Below, piece after piece: positions 18,904 to 26,376 of a DNA stretch of 26,376 nucleotides (position 1 is its first letter; each line of letters starts with the position of its first letter). This DNA comes from Bordetella parapertussis (GTDB lineage: Bacteria; Pseudomonadota; Gammaproteobacteria; Burkholderiales; Burkholderiaceae_B): positions 1-26,376 of the forward strand of contig CAMBLP010000008.1 in NCBI GenBank assembly GCA_945868195.1, written 5' to 3'. The position numbers and the translations under genes were made by a program. The notes under the pieces were generated by a model. That model saw nothing but the letters and a program-made list of their open reading frames with translations. It was not told the origin of the DNA and ran no database searches.

Positions 18904-19802
18904 ACATCCGCAATCCCTCCTTCGCAGAGGCGACTTCGCCCGGCATCGCAAGCTGGCTCATTGCGCAGCAGCGTTTTTTACGCTGGGGGCTTTTGTTGTC
19001 TGTTGTCATCCACTTGGCTTTGCTCGCTTGGCATAGGACCGCACCCCCCGTTCCGACCCCAAGACCTTCTGAGCTCGAGATCGTCATGGTCAATGCCGCG
19101 ACAGAGAGCGAGCCTAGTCAGGCGCAACTCCTCGCACAAACCAATGTGGACGGCGGCGGCCAAGCGCAAACTGGCTACCAGACCACGCTCATTCCGCTCG
19201 CGGGCGAGTCCGTCGAGCCCATCATGCTTGAGGCATTGACGCAACAAAGGCAACAACTGGAGCTGCAACAGCAAGAGCTTCTCACGCAGCTCACTTCCAG
19301 AGAGTGGATCACACAGGGTCGTCCCGCAACAAACCCCACCGACTCAAGCGATGTCGCAGGCGAGGACGAGATCGATCAAGACAGTATGATTCTCAACGGA
19401 CAAATCGCTGTTTTGAAACAGCGTATTGAGCACGACAACGCACAGCCTCGCAAACACTTTAATGCTGTCTCTGCGCGTAAAACAGCCTATGCACCGTATA
19501 TCGATCAATGGCGACAGCGTATCGAACAAGTTGGCACGGAACACTATCCCAGCGGCGTTGATGGCAAGTTCTATGGCAGCGTGCAAGCGACCTTAACGAT
19601 ACGTGCGGATGGAACGATTGTGGACTTGACGATTAATCGTCCGTCAGACAAACCTTTACTGAATCAAGCGGTGCGACGCATTGCTCAACTTTCGACACCC
19701 TTCGCGCCTTTTCCCCCAGACATGGCCCGACAAATCGACCAGCTTGTTCTGACTCGAACCTGGCATTTCGTTCGCGGCGCATTCGAGACACGACAACCAT
19801 GA
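18900..19802 (+). CDS. TonB-family energy-transducer-like protein
   Basis: A 300-residue inner-membrane protein with one N-terminal transmembrane helix (about 27-44, WGLLLSVVIHLALLAW) and a periplasmic stretch starting with proline-rich PPVPTPRPSELEIVMVN. A glutamine-rich probable coiled coil (about 115-130, QQRQQLELQQQELL) follows. The C-terminal TonB-like domain contains YPSGVDGKFYGSVQATLTIRADGTI and ends AFETRQP. The proline-rich linker is much shorter than in canonical TonB, and no exbBD genes are nearby, so a link to TonB-dependent uptake is unproven. The GTG start overlaps the upstream stop (GTGA), and aroE overlaps its own stop (ATGA), so translation is probably coupled through the three genes. 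Confidence 0.82.
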   Translation: MNIRNPSFAEATSPGIASWLIAQQRFLRWGLLLSVVIHLALLAWHRTAPPVPTPRPSELEIVMVNAATESEPSQAQLLAQTNVDGGGQAQTGYQTTLIPLAGESVEPIMLEALTQQRQQLELQQQELLTQLTSREWITQGRPATNPTDSSDVAGEDEIDQDSMILNGQIAVLKQRIEHDNAQPRKHFNAVSARKTAYAPYIDQWRQRIEQVGTEHYPSGVDGKFYGSVQATLTIRADGTIVDLTINRPSDKPLLNQAVRRIAQLSTPFAPFPPDMARQIDQLVLTRTWHFVRGAFETRQP

Positions 19803-20686
19803 CCTTCAACGTCAAACCGACATCCATACCCTCCTCGCCCACACCGGCGCGTTTTGCGGTGATCGGTCATCCCGTCAAACACAGCCGCTCGCCTTCGATC
19901 CATCAACAATTTGCAGCGCAAACCCATATCTCCTTGATCTACGAACATCTGGAAGCGCCGCTAGATGGATTCGCGCACACCGTGAATCAATTTTTTACCC
20001 ACGGCGGTCGGGGACTCAATGTCACGGTCCCTTTTAAACTCGAGGCGTGGGAGCTGGCCAGGGCGCACCTCAGTGCGCGGGCACAACAAGCCCAAGCAGT
20101 CAATACACTATGGATGCGTCAAGGCGTCTTACATGGCTGCAATACGGATGGTGTGGGCTTAGTGGCCGATCTGAAACGCTTAGGTGTTCGGTGCGAGGAC
20201 GCACGAATCCTGCTGGTAGGTGCAGGCGGCGCTGCGCGTGGCGTACTAGGCCCCTTGCTTGAAACAGGCTGCGCCCGACTGCATGTCGTCAACCGTACAG
20301 CAGAGCGAGGCCGTACGCTAGTCGCTGAATGGCACGCCGCGACACCGATTACCTCGAAAGTTCTGTCGGCAGGTCGCTTGACCGAAGCCTTGGAACCCGT
20401 CGGCTGGGATCTTGTCATTAACGCCAGTGCCAGTAGCTTGACCGGCGAGATCCCCGAATTACCCGCAGGACTCTACGCACCCGGTGCCTGGGCCTACGAC
20501 ATGATGTATGGCGCTAAACCAACCGCCTTTATGGTTCAAGCAAAAAAAGAAGGTGCCTCAAAAATCAGTGATGGTTTGGGCATGCTAGTAGGTCAAGCCG
20601 CTGAAAGTTTTTTTCTATGGCATGGAAAACGTCCTGAGGTCGAGCCTGTGCTGGCGACTTTACGCGCAGAACTCAACCGATCATGA
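19799..20686 (+). CDS. aroE: Shikimate 5-dehydrogenase
   Basis: A 295-residue NADP-dependent dehydrogenase that reduces 3-dehydroshikimate to shikimate. The shikimate-binding residues are visible: Ser29 and Ser31 in GHPVKHSRSPSIH, the catalytic Lys80 in NVTVPFK, and Asp117 in NTDGVG. The dinucleotide loop is GAGGAARGV (141-149), followed by NRTAERG, consistent with NADP preference. The length is somewhat above the usual 270-290 because of an 18-residue N-terminal lead. The ATG overlaps the TonB-like stop by 4 nt. lptG follows within about 20 bp. Confidence 0.96.
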   Translation: MTFNVKPTSIPSSPTPARFAVIGHPVKHSRSPSIHQQFAAQTHISLIYEHLEAPLDGFAHTVNQFFTHGGRGLNVTVPFKLEAWELARAHLSARAQQAQAVNTLWMRQGVLHGCNTDGVGLVADLKRLGVRCEDARILLVGAGGAARGVLGPLLETGCARLHVVNRTAERGRTLVAEWHAATPITSKVLSAGRLTEALEPVGWDLVINASASSLTGEIPELPAGLYAPGAWAYDMMYGAKPTAFMVQAKKEGASKISDGLGMLVGQAAESFFLWHGKRPEVEPVLATLRAELNRS

Positions 20687-20707
20687 TTGGGCATTACACT
20701 TAGACCT

Positions 20708-21886
20708 ATGCGAACTGCCCGACGTTATCTTGCCCGAGAAATTTATCGCTCCACCTCCGTGGTGTTGATTGCCCTGCTCGGACTCTTTACTTTTTTTACG
20801 CTTGTCGACGAGCTTGACACGGTCGGTGACAAGTTTCCGCTCAGCGCCCTGTTTTATTTGCAGCTTCTTTCTGTCCCCACACGCCTCTACGATCTCCTGC
20901 CGATCGGCGTGCTGATTGGCGCGATCTTGGCGCTCTCAGGCTTGGCTCAGCGCAACGAGCTCGTCATCTTGCGCGTCTCTGGCGTCAGTGGCTTTGGTCT
21001 TTTAAAAATGCTCTGGACCGTGTCCCTTCCGATTATTTTTGGCGCTCTCATTTTGTCTGAGTTTTTAACGCCGATGGCTGAAATAAAAAGTAGCGAAACC
21101 AATTTGCTCATGCGCGGTAAAGTCGAAGGCGGACGTCTAGTGAGTGGCTACTGGTTCAAAGAGCCTACACCCAACGGCGGCACCCGCATCATCAACGTCG
21201 GCAACTTACTCTCGTCGGGCAACGTCGCCAATCTGCGCGTCTACGAGTTTCCCGACGGACGGATGCTCTCGCTCGTCGCGCAATCCGAAGCCGGTCGTTT
21301 TGTTGATGGCAAACTTGTCATGCAAAAGGTCACTGAAAATCATATTGCACCCTCGCTTGAACAAACGCTTGCCGATGCCCAGGTGTCGAAGACACCCTCT
21401 GTGACCATCACGCAATCGGCTGAGCGCAGCTTTGACACCTCCCTCACAGCAGAACGCTTGATCGCCCGGATTTTGACACCAGAACGCATGTCTTTTTTCG
21501 CGCTTAAGGACTATATCGAATACCTCAATCGCAACCAACTGCAAGCCGATCGTCAGATCGTTGCCATGTGGCGCAAGCTCGCGTATCCCTTTACTCTTTT
21601 AGTGATGTTGACGATCGCGGCGCCGATCAGCTTTATGCAGACACGTCGAGGGGGCGTAGGCGCCAAGGTGTTTCTCGGTATTTTGCTCGGCACTGGTTTT
21701 TTCATGATTAATCAACTCGCGCTCAATGTCAGTTTGCTTTATAACTGGTCGCCCGTAGTCACCGCGCTACTGCCTAATATCGGCGCGATGATTCTCGCGC
21801 TCACCGCGGTCTTTACGATGGAAAATCGCAATGCCATCGCGCACCGTCAACGCACGCGCTCCTTTTGGAAGAAATCATCCATATGA
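20708..21886 (+). CDS. lptG: LPS export ABC transporter permease LptG
   Basis: A 392-residue inner-membrane permease of the YjgP/YjgQ family that, with LptF and the ATPase LptB, extracts lipopolysaccharide for transport to the outer membrane. It starts [13 protein letters not shown]. About six transmembrane segments are visible, three in the first 110 residues and three in the last 110, around a periplasmic beta-jellyroll-like middle. The segment [32 protein letters not shown] is the family's coupling region. I prefer the ATG at 20708 over an in-frame TTG at 20687 directly after the aroE stop, but neither has a good ribosome binding site. No lptF lies next to it. Its last codons overlap the apaH start. 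Confidence 0.9.
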   Translation: MRTARRYLAREIYRSTSVVLIALLGLFTFFTLVDELDTVGDKFPLSALFYLQLLSVPTRLYDLLPIGVLIGAILALSGLAQRNELVILRVSGVSGFGLLKMLWTVSLPIIFGALILSEFLTPMAEIKSSETNLLMRGKVEGGRLVSGYWFKEPTPNGGTRIINVGNLLSSGNVANLRVYEFPDGRMLSLVAQSEAGRFVDGKLVMQKVTENHIAPSLEQTLADAQVSKTPSVTITQSAERSFDTSLTAERLIARILTPERMSFFALKDYIEYLNRNQLQADRQIVAMWRKLAYPFTLLVMLTIAAPISFMQTRRGGVGAKVFLGILLGTGFFMINQLALNVSLLYNWSPVVTALLPNIGAMILALTAVFTMENRNAIAHRQRTRSFWKKSSI

Positions 21887-21908
21887 GTATGTCTAGCATA
21901 TGGATGAT
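21874..21908 (+). promoter_or_regulatory. Perfect 12-bp inverted repeat over the lptG stop/apaH start
   Basis: ATCATCCATATG (21874-21885), an 11-nt spacer AGTATGTCTAG, and CATATGGATGAT (21897-21908) form a perfect inverted repeat. The apaH ATG at 21883 lies in the left arm and a second in-frame ATG at 21889 is in the loop; the lptG stop overlaps both. In mRNA this hairpin would hide the apaH start until ribosomes finishing lptG unwind it. Confidence 0.7.
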
Positions 21909-22719
21909 CGGAGATATCCAAGGTTGCTGCGGCTCTCTTGATACCTTGTTATCTCAACCCGATATCCAAGAGGATGCCGACGCGCACTTTTGGTTTGCGG
22001 GTGATCTAGTCAACCGTGGTCCACAATCGCTGGCGACGCTACGTCGGATCATGTCCTTGGGCGATCGCGCGACGGTGGTGTTGGGCAATCACGATCTGCA
22101 CCTGTTGGCGATGGCGGCTGGGGTGCGCAAAAACGGCAAAAAGGACACTTTAGACGAGGTCCTCGCCGCCCCCGATGCGCAAGCCATCATAGACTGGCTA
22201 CGTCACCAGCCCTTAGCGCATTACGCCTACGGTCACTTGCTCGTTCATGCGGGCGTGCTGCCAGAGTGGGATGCCGAACACACGCTCGAACTCGCGGGTG
22301 AGGTCGAGGCCGCGCTTCAAAGCGCAGATTGGAAAAAACATTTACAACTGATGTATGGCAACATGCCAGATCAGTGGGATGAACATCTCAAAGGACCAGA
22401 TCGTTTACGCGTGATCATCAACGCCCTCACGCGTGTACGTTTTTGTGACAAACAAGGCCGAATGCTTCTCAATGTCAAAATCGAGCCTGCGCCTGAAGAC
22501 AAAGCCCTCATCCCTTGGTTTAGCTTACCCAAGCGAGCAACACGTGACGTGACCGTCGTCTTTGGGCACTGGTCCACGCTCGGCCTCAAGCTCGATAGCA
22601 ATGTGATTTGTCTCGATAGCGGTTGCCTGTGGGGCGGACATCTCACTGCGGTGCGCCTACAAGACCACGCCGTGATCCAAGTCCCCTGCGCGAAAATGCT
22701 CGACCCGCACGAGGACTGA
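21883..22719 (+). CDS. apaH: Symmetrical bis(5'-nucleosyl)-tetraphosphatase (diadenosine tetraphosphatase)
   Basis: A 278-residue metallophosphatase that splits Ap4A symmetrically into two ADP, controlling alarmone levels and removing Np4 caps from RNA. The phosphoesterase motifs are clear: GDIQG (10-14), [10 protein letters not shown] (40-49), GNHDLHLLA (68-76), then HAGVLPEW and the C-terminal [10 protein letters not shown] with [16 protein letters not shown]. The length matches E. coli ApaH (280). The start at 21883 overlaps the lptG stop in ATGA; an ATG six bases later is equally in frame. A 12-bp inverted repeat covers both. It is the last gene of the plus-strand operon and converges on the hydrolase gene after 7 bp with no clear terminator. 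Confidence 0.95.
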   Translation: MSMSSIWMIGDIQGCCGSLDTLLSQPDIQEDADAHFWFAGDLVNRGPQSLATLRRIMSLGDRATVVLGNHDLHLLAMAAGVRKNGKKDTLDEVLAAPDAQAIIDWLRHQPLAHYAYGHLLVHAGVLPEWDAEHTLELAGEVEAALQSADWKKHLQLMYGNMPDQWDEHLKGPDRLRVIINALTRVRFCDKQGRMLLNVKIEPAPEDKALIPWFSLPKRATRDVTVVFGHWSTLGLKLDSNVICLDSGCLWGGHLTAVRLQDHAVIQVPCAKMLDPHED

Positions 22720-22726
22720 GAGGAGG

Positions 22727-23587
22727 TTATAGCGCGGACGCAATCCTGCCTGCGCTAAACCAGTCTTTGAGCAAAACATTGACCGGCTCAACAGCTTCGT
22801 AATTCACCCAATGACCGACCTCAGGCAAAATCAAACCTTGGCGTCTTGGATGCCCGTTGATCATATGCGTCATCAAATACTCCGGAGTACAGGTGATGTC
22901 ATGCTCCCCCCAAATGATCAACGTCTCTCCACTGTATTCATCAAGGGCTGGGCCCAACAAGCCGCGCCCCGAAATACCCCGACTGCGAAAACGGGTGTTG
23001 ATACACGAATGGGTATGAATCCCCATCGCAAAATCATCGATGTGCGCATCCGCGTAAATCATGTGCGCCCACAAGTTAAAACGCATCGCCTCAATGAGCT
23101 CTTCGTGCGTCTCAGCGCGCTTCCAGTTGATGAGCTTGCCGCGTTCTCGGCGCGGACCACCATGACCACCGGGGCCGAGCAACGCCAAACGGCGAACCGG
23201 CAATCCCTTGGCTGCGACATTGGCAGACACCAATCCCCCGAAAGAAAACCCCGCCAGATCGAAAGGGGTGCCGGAGCCAAAGAGTTGGGTGAGACATTCT
23301 GCGGTGATATCGACCATGGTTGAAAAGTCATCGAAGCGGGGGTCGCTCGAGTCACCATAGCCCGCTAAATCAGGGATCCACAGAGAGAAATCTTGAGAAA
23401 GGACTTCAATATTACGAGCCCAATGCAGCCAGCTGCCATGCCCGCCATGGATCAGCACCCAAGGCGACCCCTCACCGAACTGCCGCCAAACCACCTGGTG
23501 CTCACCCACGGTCACGACGTGACGCGTCGCGCGCTGCTCGAAGACAGCAATCCAGTCTAGGGTCTGCTGATTCACGGGACTGGACAT
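22727..23587 (-). CDS. Alpha/beta hydrolase, MhpC/BphD-like
   Basis: A 286-residue cytoplasmic alpha/beta hydrolase. The oxyanion segment VLIHGGHGSWLHW (44-56) precedes DLAGYGDS (73-80). The nucleophile elbow is LAGFSFGG (111-118) with Ser115, the acid is Asp230 (WGEHDITCTPEYL), and the base is His259 (VGHWVNYE). The overall pattern is that of hydrolases acting on C-C bonds in meta-cleavage products or on esters, but the substrate is not decidable. It is transcribed divergently from the LigJ-like gene, which may share its pathway. A good promoter lies about 45 bp upstream. Confidence 0.87.
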   Translation of the reverse strand: MSSPVNQQTLDWIAVFEQRATRHVVTVGEHQVVWRQFGEGSPWVLIHGGHGSWLHWARNIEVLSQDFSLWIPDLAGYGDSSDPRFDDFSTMVDITAECLTQLFGSGTPFDLAGFSFGGLVSANVAAKGLPVRRLALLGPGGHGGPRRERGKLINWKRAETHEELIEAMRFNLWAHMIYADAHIDDFAMGIHTHSCINTRFRSRGISGRGLLGPALDEYSGETLIIWGEHDITCTPEYLMTHMINGHPRRQGLILPEVGHWVNYEAVEPVNVLLKDWFSAGRIASAL

Positions 23588-23633
23588 GGCTTAGGCTTCC
23601 TATTTGGCAAAAGATCAACAATCGTGCCGCAAG

Positions 23634-23661
23634 ATATTATCCCAAAGGACAAGTCCGTCAA
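23634..23661 (-). promoter_or_regulatory. Probable promoter of the alpha/beta hydrolase gene
   Basis: On the minus strand TTGACG (23656-23661, five of six -35 positions) and TAATAT (23634-23639, four of six -10 positions) are 16 bp apart and 46 bp from the start codon. The same 126-bp gap must hold the promoter for the LigJ-like gene, for which I see no clear hexamers. Confidence 0.5.
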
Positions 23662-23713
23662 ACACGTAAAAATTGTGTAAAGTGCTCTTTTTCATCGTTT
23701 ACCGAGCTTAAAC

Positions 23714-24748
23714 ATGATTATCGATTGCCACGGTCACTTTACGACCACCCCGCCTCAAGTCGCCAAGTTTCGCACCGACCAGATCGCAGAGTTTCAACGA
23801 ACAGGCCAAGCACCGACGGCGCCCCCACCTGCCGTCTCCGATGACGAAATCCGTCATGGCATCGACAATAATCAGTTGCGCATCATGAAAGAGCGCGGCA
23901 TCGATATGACGATTTTCTCGCCGAAAGCGGTCGCGATGGACCACCACATGGGCAACGAGGACACCAATGTCGTCTGGGCGCGCTACAACAATGAATTAGT
24001 CAATCGCGTCTGCAAGCTCTACCCGGATCATTTCATCGGCGTATGTCAACTGCCTCAGGCGGCTGGCGTACAACCCGGTAAGCGCGTCATCGAAGAACTC
24101 GAGCGCTGCGTGAACGAGTTTGGTTTTATCGGTGCCAACATCAATCCCGACCCAACGGGCGGACGCTGGACCGATCCACCGTTGTGGGACAAAAAGTGGT
24201 GGTATCCCTTGTACGAAAAAATGGTCGAACTCGATGTCCCGGCCATGATTCATGTCAGCGGCTCATGCAATCCGCATTTCAACGCGGTCGCCACCCACTA
24301 CATCAATGGCGACACGACCGCCTTTGTGCAGTTTATGACCTCGGATATTTTCAAGGACTTCCCGACGCTCAAGTTTATTATTCCTCACGGTGGTGGAGCA
24401 GCCCCCTATCACTGGGGTCGTTATCGCGGCATGGCCCTTGACATGGGCATCTCCTCGCTAGAGGAAAAAGTGCTGAATAACGTATTTTTTGATACCTGCG
24501 TCTACCATCAGCCTGGTATTGATCTATTGCTGCGTGTCGTCCCCAACAAAAACATTTTGTTCGCCTCGGAAACAGTCGGTGCGGTGCAAGGCATTGATCC
24601 ACTCACCAACTTTTATTTTGACGACACCCGGCGCTATATCGACGCTTCACCTTCGGCGGACAGCGCGCAGAAAAAGAAAATTTTTGCAAACAACGCACTC
24701 GGCGTTTACTCACGTCTGCGAGCACATCCTCGCTGCCAAAGCTGCTGA
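23714..24748 (+). CDS. Amidohydrolase-superfamily 4-oxalomesaconate hydratase-like protein (LigJ type)
   Basis: A 344-residue metal-dependent amidohydrolase-fold protein closely resembling LigJ, which hydrates 4-oxalomesaconate to 4-carboxy-4-hydroxy-2-oxoadipate in the protocatechuate 4,5-cleavage and gallate pathways. The start MIIDCHGHFTTTP gives metal-site His6 and His8. His180 (MIHVSGSC) and Glu286 (LFASETVGA) sit where the Sphingobium LigJ zinc ligands are expected, and HGGGAAPYHWGRYRG is at 225-239. The family also includes related decarboxylases, so exact substrate is inferred. No ring-cleavage dioxygenase, dehydrogenase, lactonase or aldolase gene of the pathway is in the window. The ATG lacks a strong ribosome binding site. 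Confidence 0.82.
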   Translation: MIIDCHGHFTTTPPQVAKFRTDQIAEFQRTGQAPTAPPPAVSDDEIRHGIDNNQLRIMKERGIDMTIFSPKAVAMDHHMGNEDTNVVWARYNNELVNRVCKLYPDHFIGVCQLPQAAGVQPGKRVIEELERCVNEFGFIGANINPDPTGGRWTDPPLWDKKWWYPLYEKMVELDVPAMIHVSGSCNPHFNAVATHYINGDTTAFVQFMTSDIFKDFPTLKFIIPHGGGAAPYHWGRYRGMALDMGISSLEEKVLNNVFFDTCVYHQPGIDLLLRVVPNKNILFASETVGAVQGIDPLTNFYFDDTRRYIDASPSADSAQKKKIFANNALGVYSRLRAHPRCQSC

Positions 24749-24757
24749 TCGACTGAA

Positions 24758-24784
24758 CCCCACGCACAGGAGACTGGCGTGGGG
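24758..24784. terminator. Hairpin between the convergent LigJ-like and plsC genes
   Basis: CCCCACGC (24758-24765) and GCGTGGGG (24777-24784) form a perfect 8-bp stem around an 11-nt loop, 9 bp after the LigJ-like stop and 1 bp beyond the plsC stop. Neither side has a run of T, so termination strength is uncertain. Its position between convergent genes suggests a shared terminator. Confidence 0.4.
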
Positions 24785-24785
24785 C

Positions 24786-25532
24786 CTAGCGTCTCAACAC
24801 CACTTCCTTGATGACCTGATGAGCCCGCGCGCCGAGCGCTGCGCGCGCTGGTGCGGATTCGCCATCCGGCACCCAGATCGGCGCTAAAAACGCCACTTCA
24901 ATCCGGACACCCGTGCCGCCCAAGACTTTCCATAAGTTTTGCAGCAGATTTTGCTCGCCCACAAAGGCCGCGAAATCACTACGCCTGTCGTGGTGGAAAA
25001 ATAACAAGGCCACGGGCTGTATCGGGACGTTTGCGCGCCGCGCGGGCTCAAACAGATTGGCGTAAAAAGGCAGCAAATCGTAACCTTGTGACGTCGTGCC
25101 CTCGGGAAATAAGCCCACCACTTGGCCAAGCTCAAATTTATCTCGCATTGCACGAGCGACTTTTTGCACGGCATGGCGCGAAGCGCGTTCGATAAAAATC
25201 GTATCTGCTCCGGCCACCAACCAACCTAACAAAGGCCAGCGACGGATTTCACTCTTGGCAATAAACACTGCAGCGCGAGCATGATTAATCGCAAAAATAT
25301 CAAGCCAAGACACATGATTGATCACCCAAAGCGCCGGTCCCTCGCGCAGAGGCTCACCTGAATACGACACTCGCACACCACACAACAAGAGCAACACACC
25401 AGACCAATCGCGCTTGAGCGCTAACCGACCCTTGTGACCAGCCAGCGGAAAAATCAACACGAGCGTCAACAAGCCACACAGCACCCAAGTCAATGCCAAC
25501 GTGGCTCTTAAAAGGAAACGCAAAACTTTCAA
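24786..25532 (-). CDS. plsC: 1-acyl-sn-glycerol-3-phosphate acyltransferase (PlsC family)
   Basis: A 248-residue membrane-bound acyltransferase that acylates lysophosphatidate to phosphatidate in phospholipid synthesis, or a close relative. A hydrophobic N-terminal segment (about residues 5-30) anchors it. Block I is NHVSWLD, with the catalytic His and Asp at 73 and 78 by this start, and block III is FPEGTTSQG (about 142-150). The likely start is a TTG at 25532, which overlaps the upstream TGA (TTGA) and has GGGAG 8 nt before it. A further upstream TTG at 25547 is less well placed. Coupling to the dihydroorotase-like gene is conserved in Burkholderiales as I recall it. Confidence 0.88.
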   Translation of the reverse strand: MKVLRFLLRATLALTWVLCGLLTLVLIFPLAGHKGRLALKRDWSGVLLLLCGVRVSYSGEPLREGPALWVINHVSWLDIFAINHARAAVFIAKSEIRRWPLLGWLVAGADTIFIERASRHAVQKVARAMRDKFELGQVVGLFPEGTTSQGYDLLPFYANLFEPARRANVPIQPVALLFFHHDRRSDFAAFVGEQNLLQNLWKVLGGTGVRIEVAFLAPIWVPDGESAPARAALGARAHQVIKEVVLRR

Positions 25533-26376
25533 CGAAATCGCTCCCAAACAAGATCACCGCGCAGTACCGTTGCAACCACACGCCCTGGTAATTCACGACC
25601 CAAAAAGGGCGTGCATTGACTGACGCTGTGAATATTTTCACGGCACACTAGCCAATATTGCTCTGGATCCACAACACACACATCCGCTGGCGCGCCCACA
25701 GTGAGGCTACCCGGACAAACCGTCCATCCGGCACTTTGGCCCAAGACTTGACCCGGAGCATGCGTGACCAGTTTGAACGCGTCTCGCAAGGGCACACGTG
25801 TTTCTTGTGCCCACTTGAGCGTCAGTGAGAGCAATAACTCCAAACCCATGGCACCTGGCACCGCATCATCAAAACTCAGATTTTTATCCAAATCCGTTAG
25901 TGGGGTGTGATCCGAGCACACTGCATCAATCGTGCCATCCAACAGTCCGAATCGAATCGCGTCGCGATCACGCTGCCCACGCAAGGGAGGATCAAGCCGA
26001 AAAAGAGTGTCGTAATAACCGATATCGATATCGGTCAGATGCACATGATTGGCCGTCACATCACAGGTGATAGGCCGCCCTTCTTTTTTCGCTGCGCGCA
26101 CCATGTTGATCGCCTCGGCACTCGACAAGCGGCAAAGATGCATGCGCACCTCAGTGATCCGTTGTAGCGACAGCAAGGTCTGCAACGCAATGGTCTCGGC
26201 CTCGACAGGAATCGCCGTTAAACCCAAGCGCGACGCATACGCACCGTTCGCAACGACACCGCCTCGCGACAGCCATGCGTCTTGAGGTCGCAACCACACC
26301 GCAAAGTCAAACGATTTCGCATATTGCATTGCATGTAAAAGCACTGCGGTATCTTGTACAGGCATATTGCCCTGTG
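25529..26376 (-). CDS. pyrC: Dihydroorotase-like protein, pyrC/pyrX type (5' end outside window)
   Basis: The C-terminal 282 residues or so of a protein of the type I dihydroorotase family (usually about 420-430 residues). The frame stays open to the window edge, so the start and the HxH metal motif are missing. Visible are MHLCRLSSAEAINMVRAAK, the TANHVHLTD block, FRLDPPLR, CSDHTPL, and the closing GSLTVGAPADVCVVDPEQ. The HLCRLSS segment has Arg at the position where active enzymes, as I recall, usually have a metal-binding His. It may therefore be a non-catalytic PyrC'-like partner of aspartate transcarbamoylase. pyrB would be expected just beyond the window. plsC overlaps its stop. Confidence 0.85.
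   Translation of the reverse strand, partial: QGNMPVQDTAVLLHAMQYAKSFDFAVWLRPQDAWLSRGGVVANGAYASRLGLTAIPVEAETIALQTLLSLQRITEVRMHLCRLSSAEAINMVRAAKKEGRPITCDVTANHVHLTDIDIGYYDTLFRLDPPLRGQRDRDAIRFGLLDGTIDAVCSDHTPLTDLDKNLSFDDAVPGAMGLELLLSLTLKWAQETRVPLRDAFKLVTHAPGQVLGQSAGWTVCPGSLTVGAPADVCVVDPEQYWLVCRENIHSVSQCTPFLGRELPGRVVATVLRGDLVWERFR

Noticed and set aside
23647..23656. GGAC-N2-GTCC and ACAC-N9-GTGT repeats as operators between the hydrolase and LigJ-like genes
   Set aside because: Half-sites are only 4 bp and no regulator gene is nearby; such matches are frequent by chance.

Overview
The window reads as a chromosomal segment of a betaproteobacterium, most likely Burkholderiales and plausibly Alcaligenaceae. 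This rests on gene content and order: a tlpA-like gene, then aroQ-accB-accC-prmA-zinc-ribbon (DUF3426) protein in one run; nrdA-nrdB followed by a lysine/alanine-rich histone H1-like gene; an RNB-domain protein, TonB-like protein and aroE in a row; and plsC directly after a pyrC-type gene. Nearly everything is housekeeping. I see no insertion sequence, prophage, CRISPR array, rRNA or tRNA.

Layout. (1) 5-2653, plus strand: darP/yjgA, a serine carboxylesterase and gltX in a tight run, closed by a perfect 12-bp hairpin shared with a convergent small lipoprotein gene. (2) 3182-7705: an AT-rich upstream region with two NrdR-type boxes exactly 31 bp apart and a 9-bp leader hairpin, then the class Ia ribonucleotide reductase genes nrdA (two ATP-cones) and nrdB. 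(3) 7706-8480: a long hairpin, the histone H1-like gene whose reading frame breaks at an A10 run just before a tail that looks like its natural C-terminus, and a strong terminator. (4) 8568-9140: a YggT-family membrane protein. (5) 9148-15480, minus strand: a long operon read from tlpA-like and aroQ through accB, accC, prmA, the zinc-ribbon membrane protein, a PfkB-family kinase and a glycine-zipper lipoprotein. It joins fatty acid precursor synthesis, shikimate pathway, ribosomal protein methylation and envelope functions. (6) 15578-22719, plus strand: mpl (murein recycling), an RNase II/R-like protein, a TonB-like protein, aroE, lptG and apaH, with repeated 4-nt ATGA/GTGA overlaps suggesting one coupled operon. 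(7) 22727-24748: a divergent pair, an alpha/beta hydrolase and an oxalomesaconate-hydratase-like amidohydrolase (LigJ type). It looks like a catabolic islet set between housekeeping genes. (8) 24786 to the window edge, minus strand: plsC and the 3' part of a dihydroorotase-like pyrC.

No wholly new system is evident. The most interesting points are the apparent frameshift or slippage site in the histone gene, the 12-bp perfect inverted repeat around the apaH start at the lptG/apaH junction, the two NrdR boxes plus leader hairpin before nrdA, the 16-bp hairpin after nrdB, and substitutions at expected metal-binding positions in the RNB protein and the dihydroorotase-like protein. All functional statements come from reading motifs by eye; no database search was possible.
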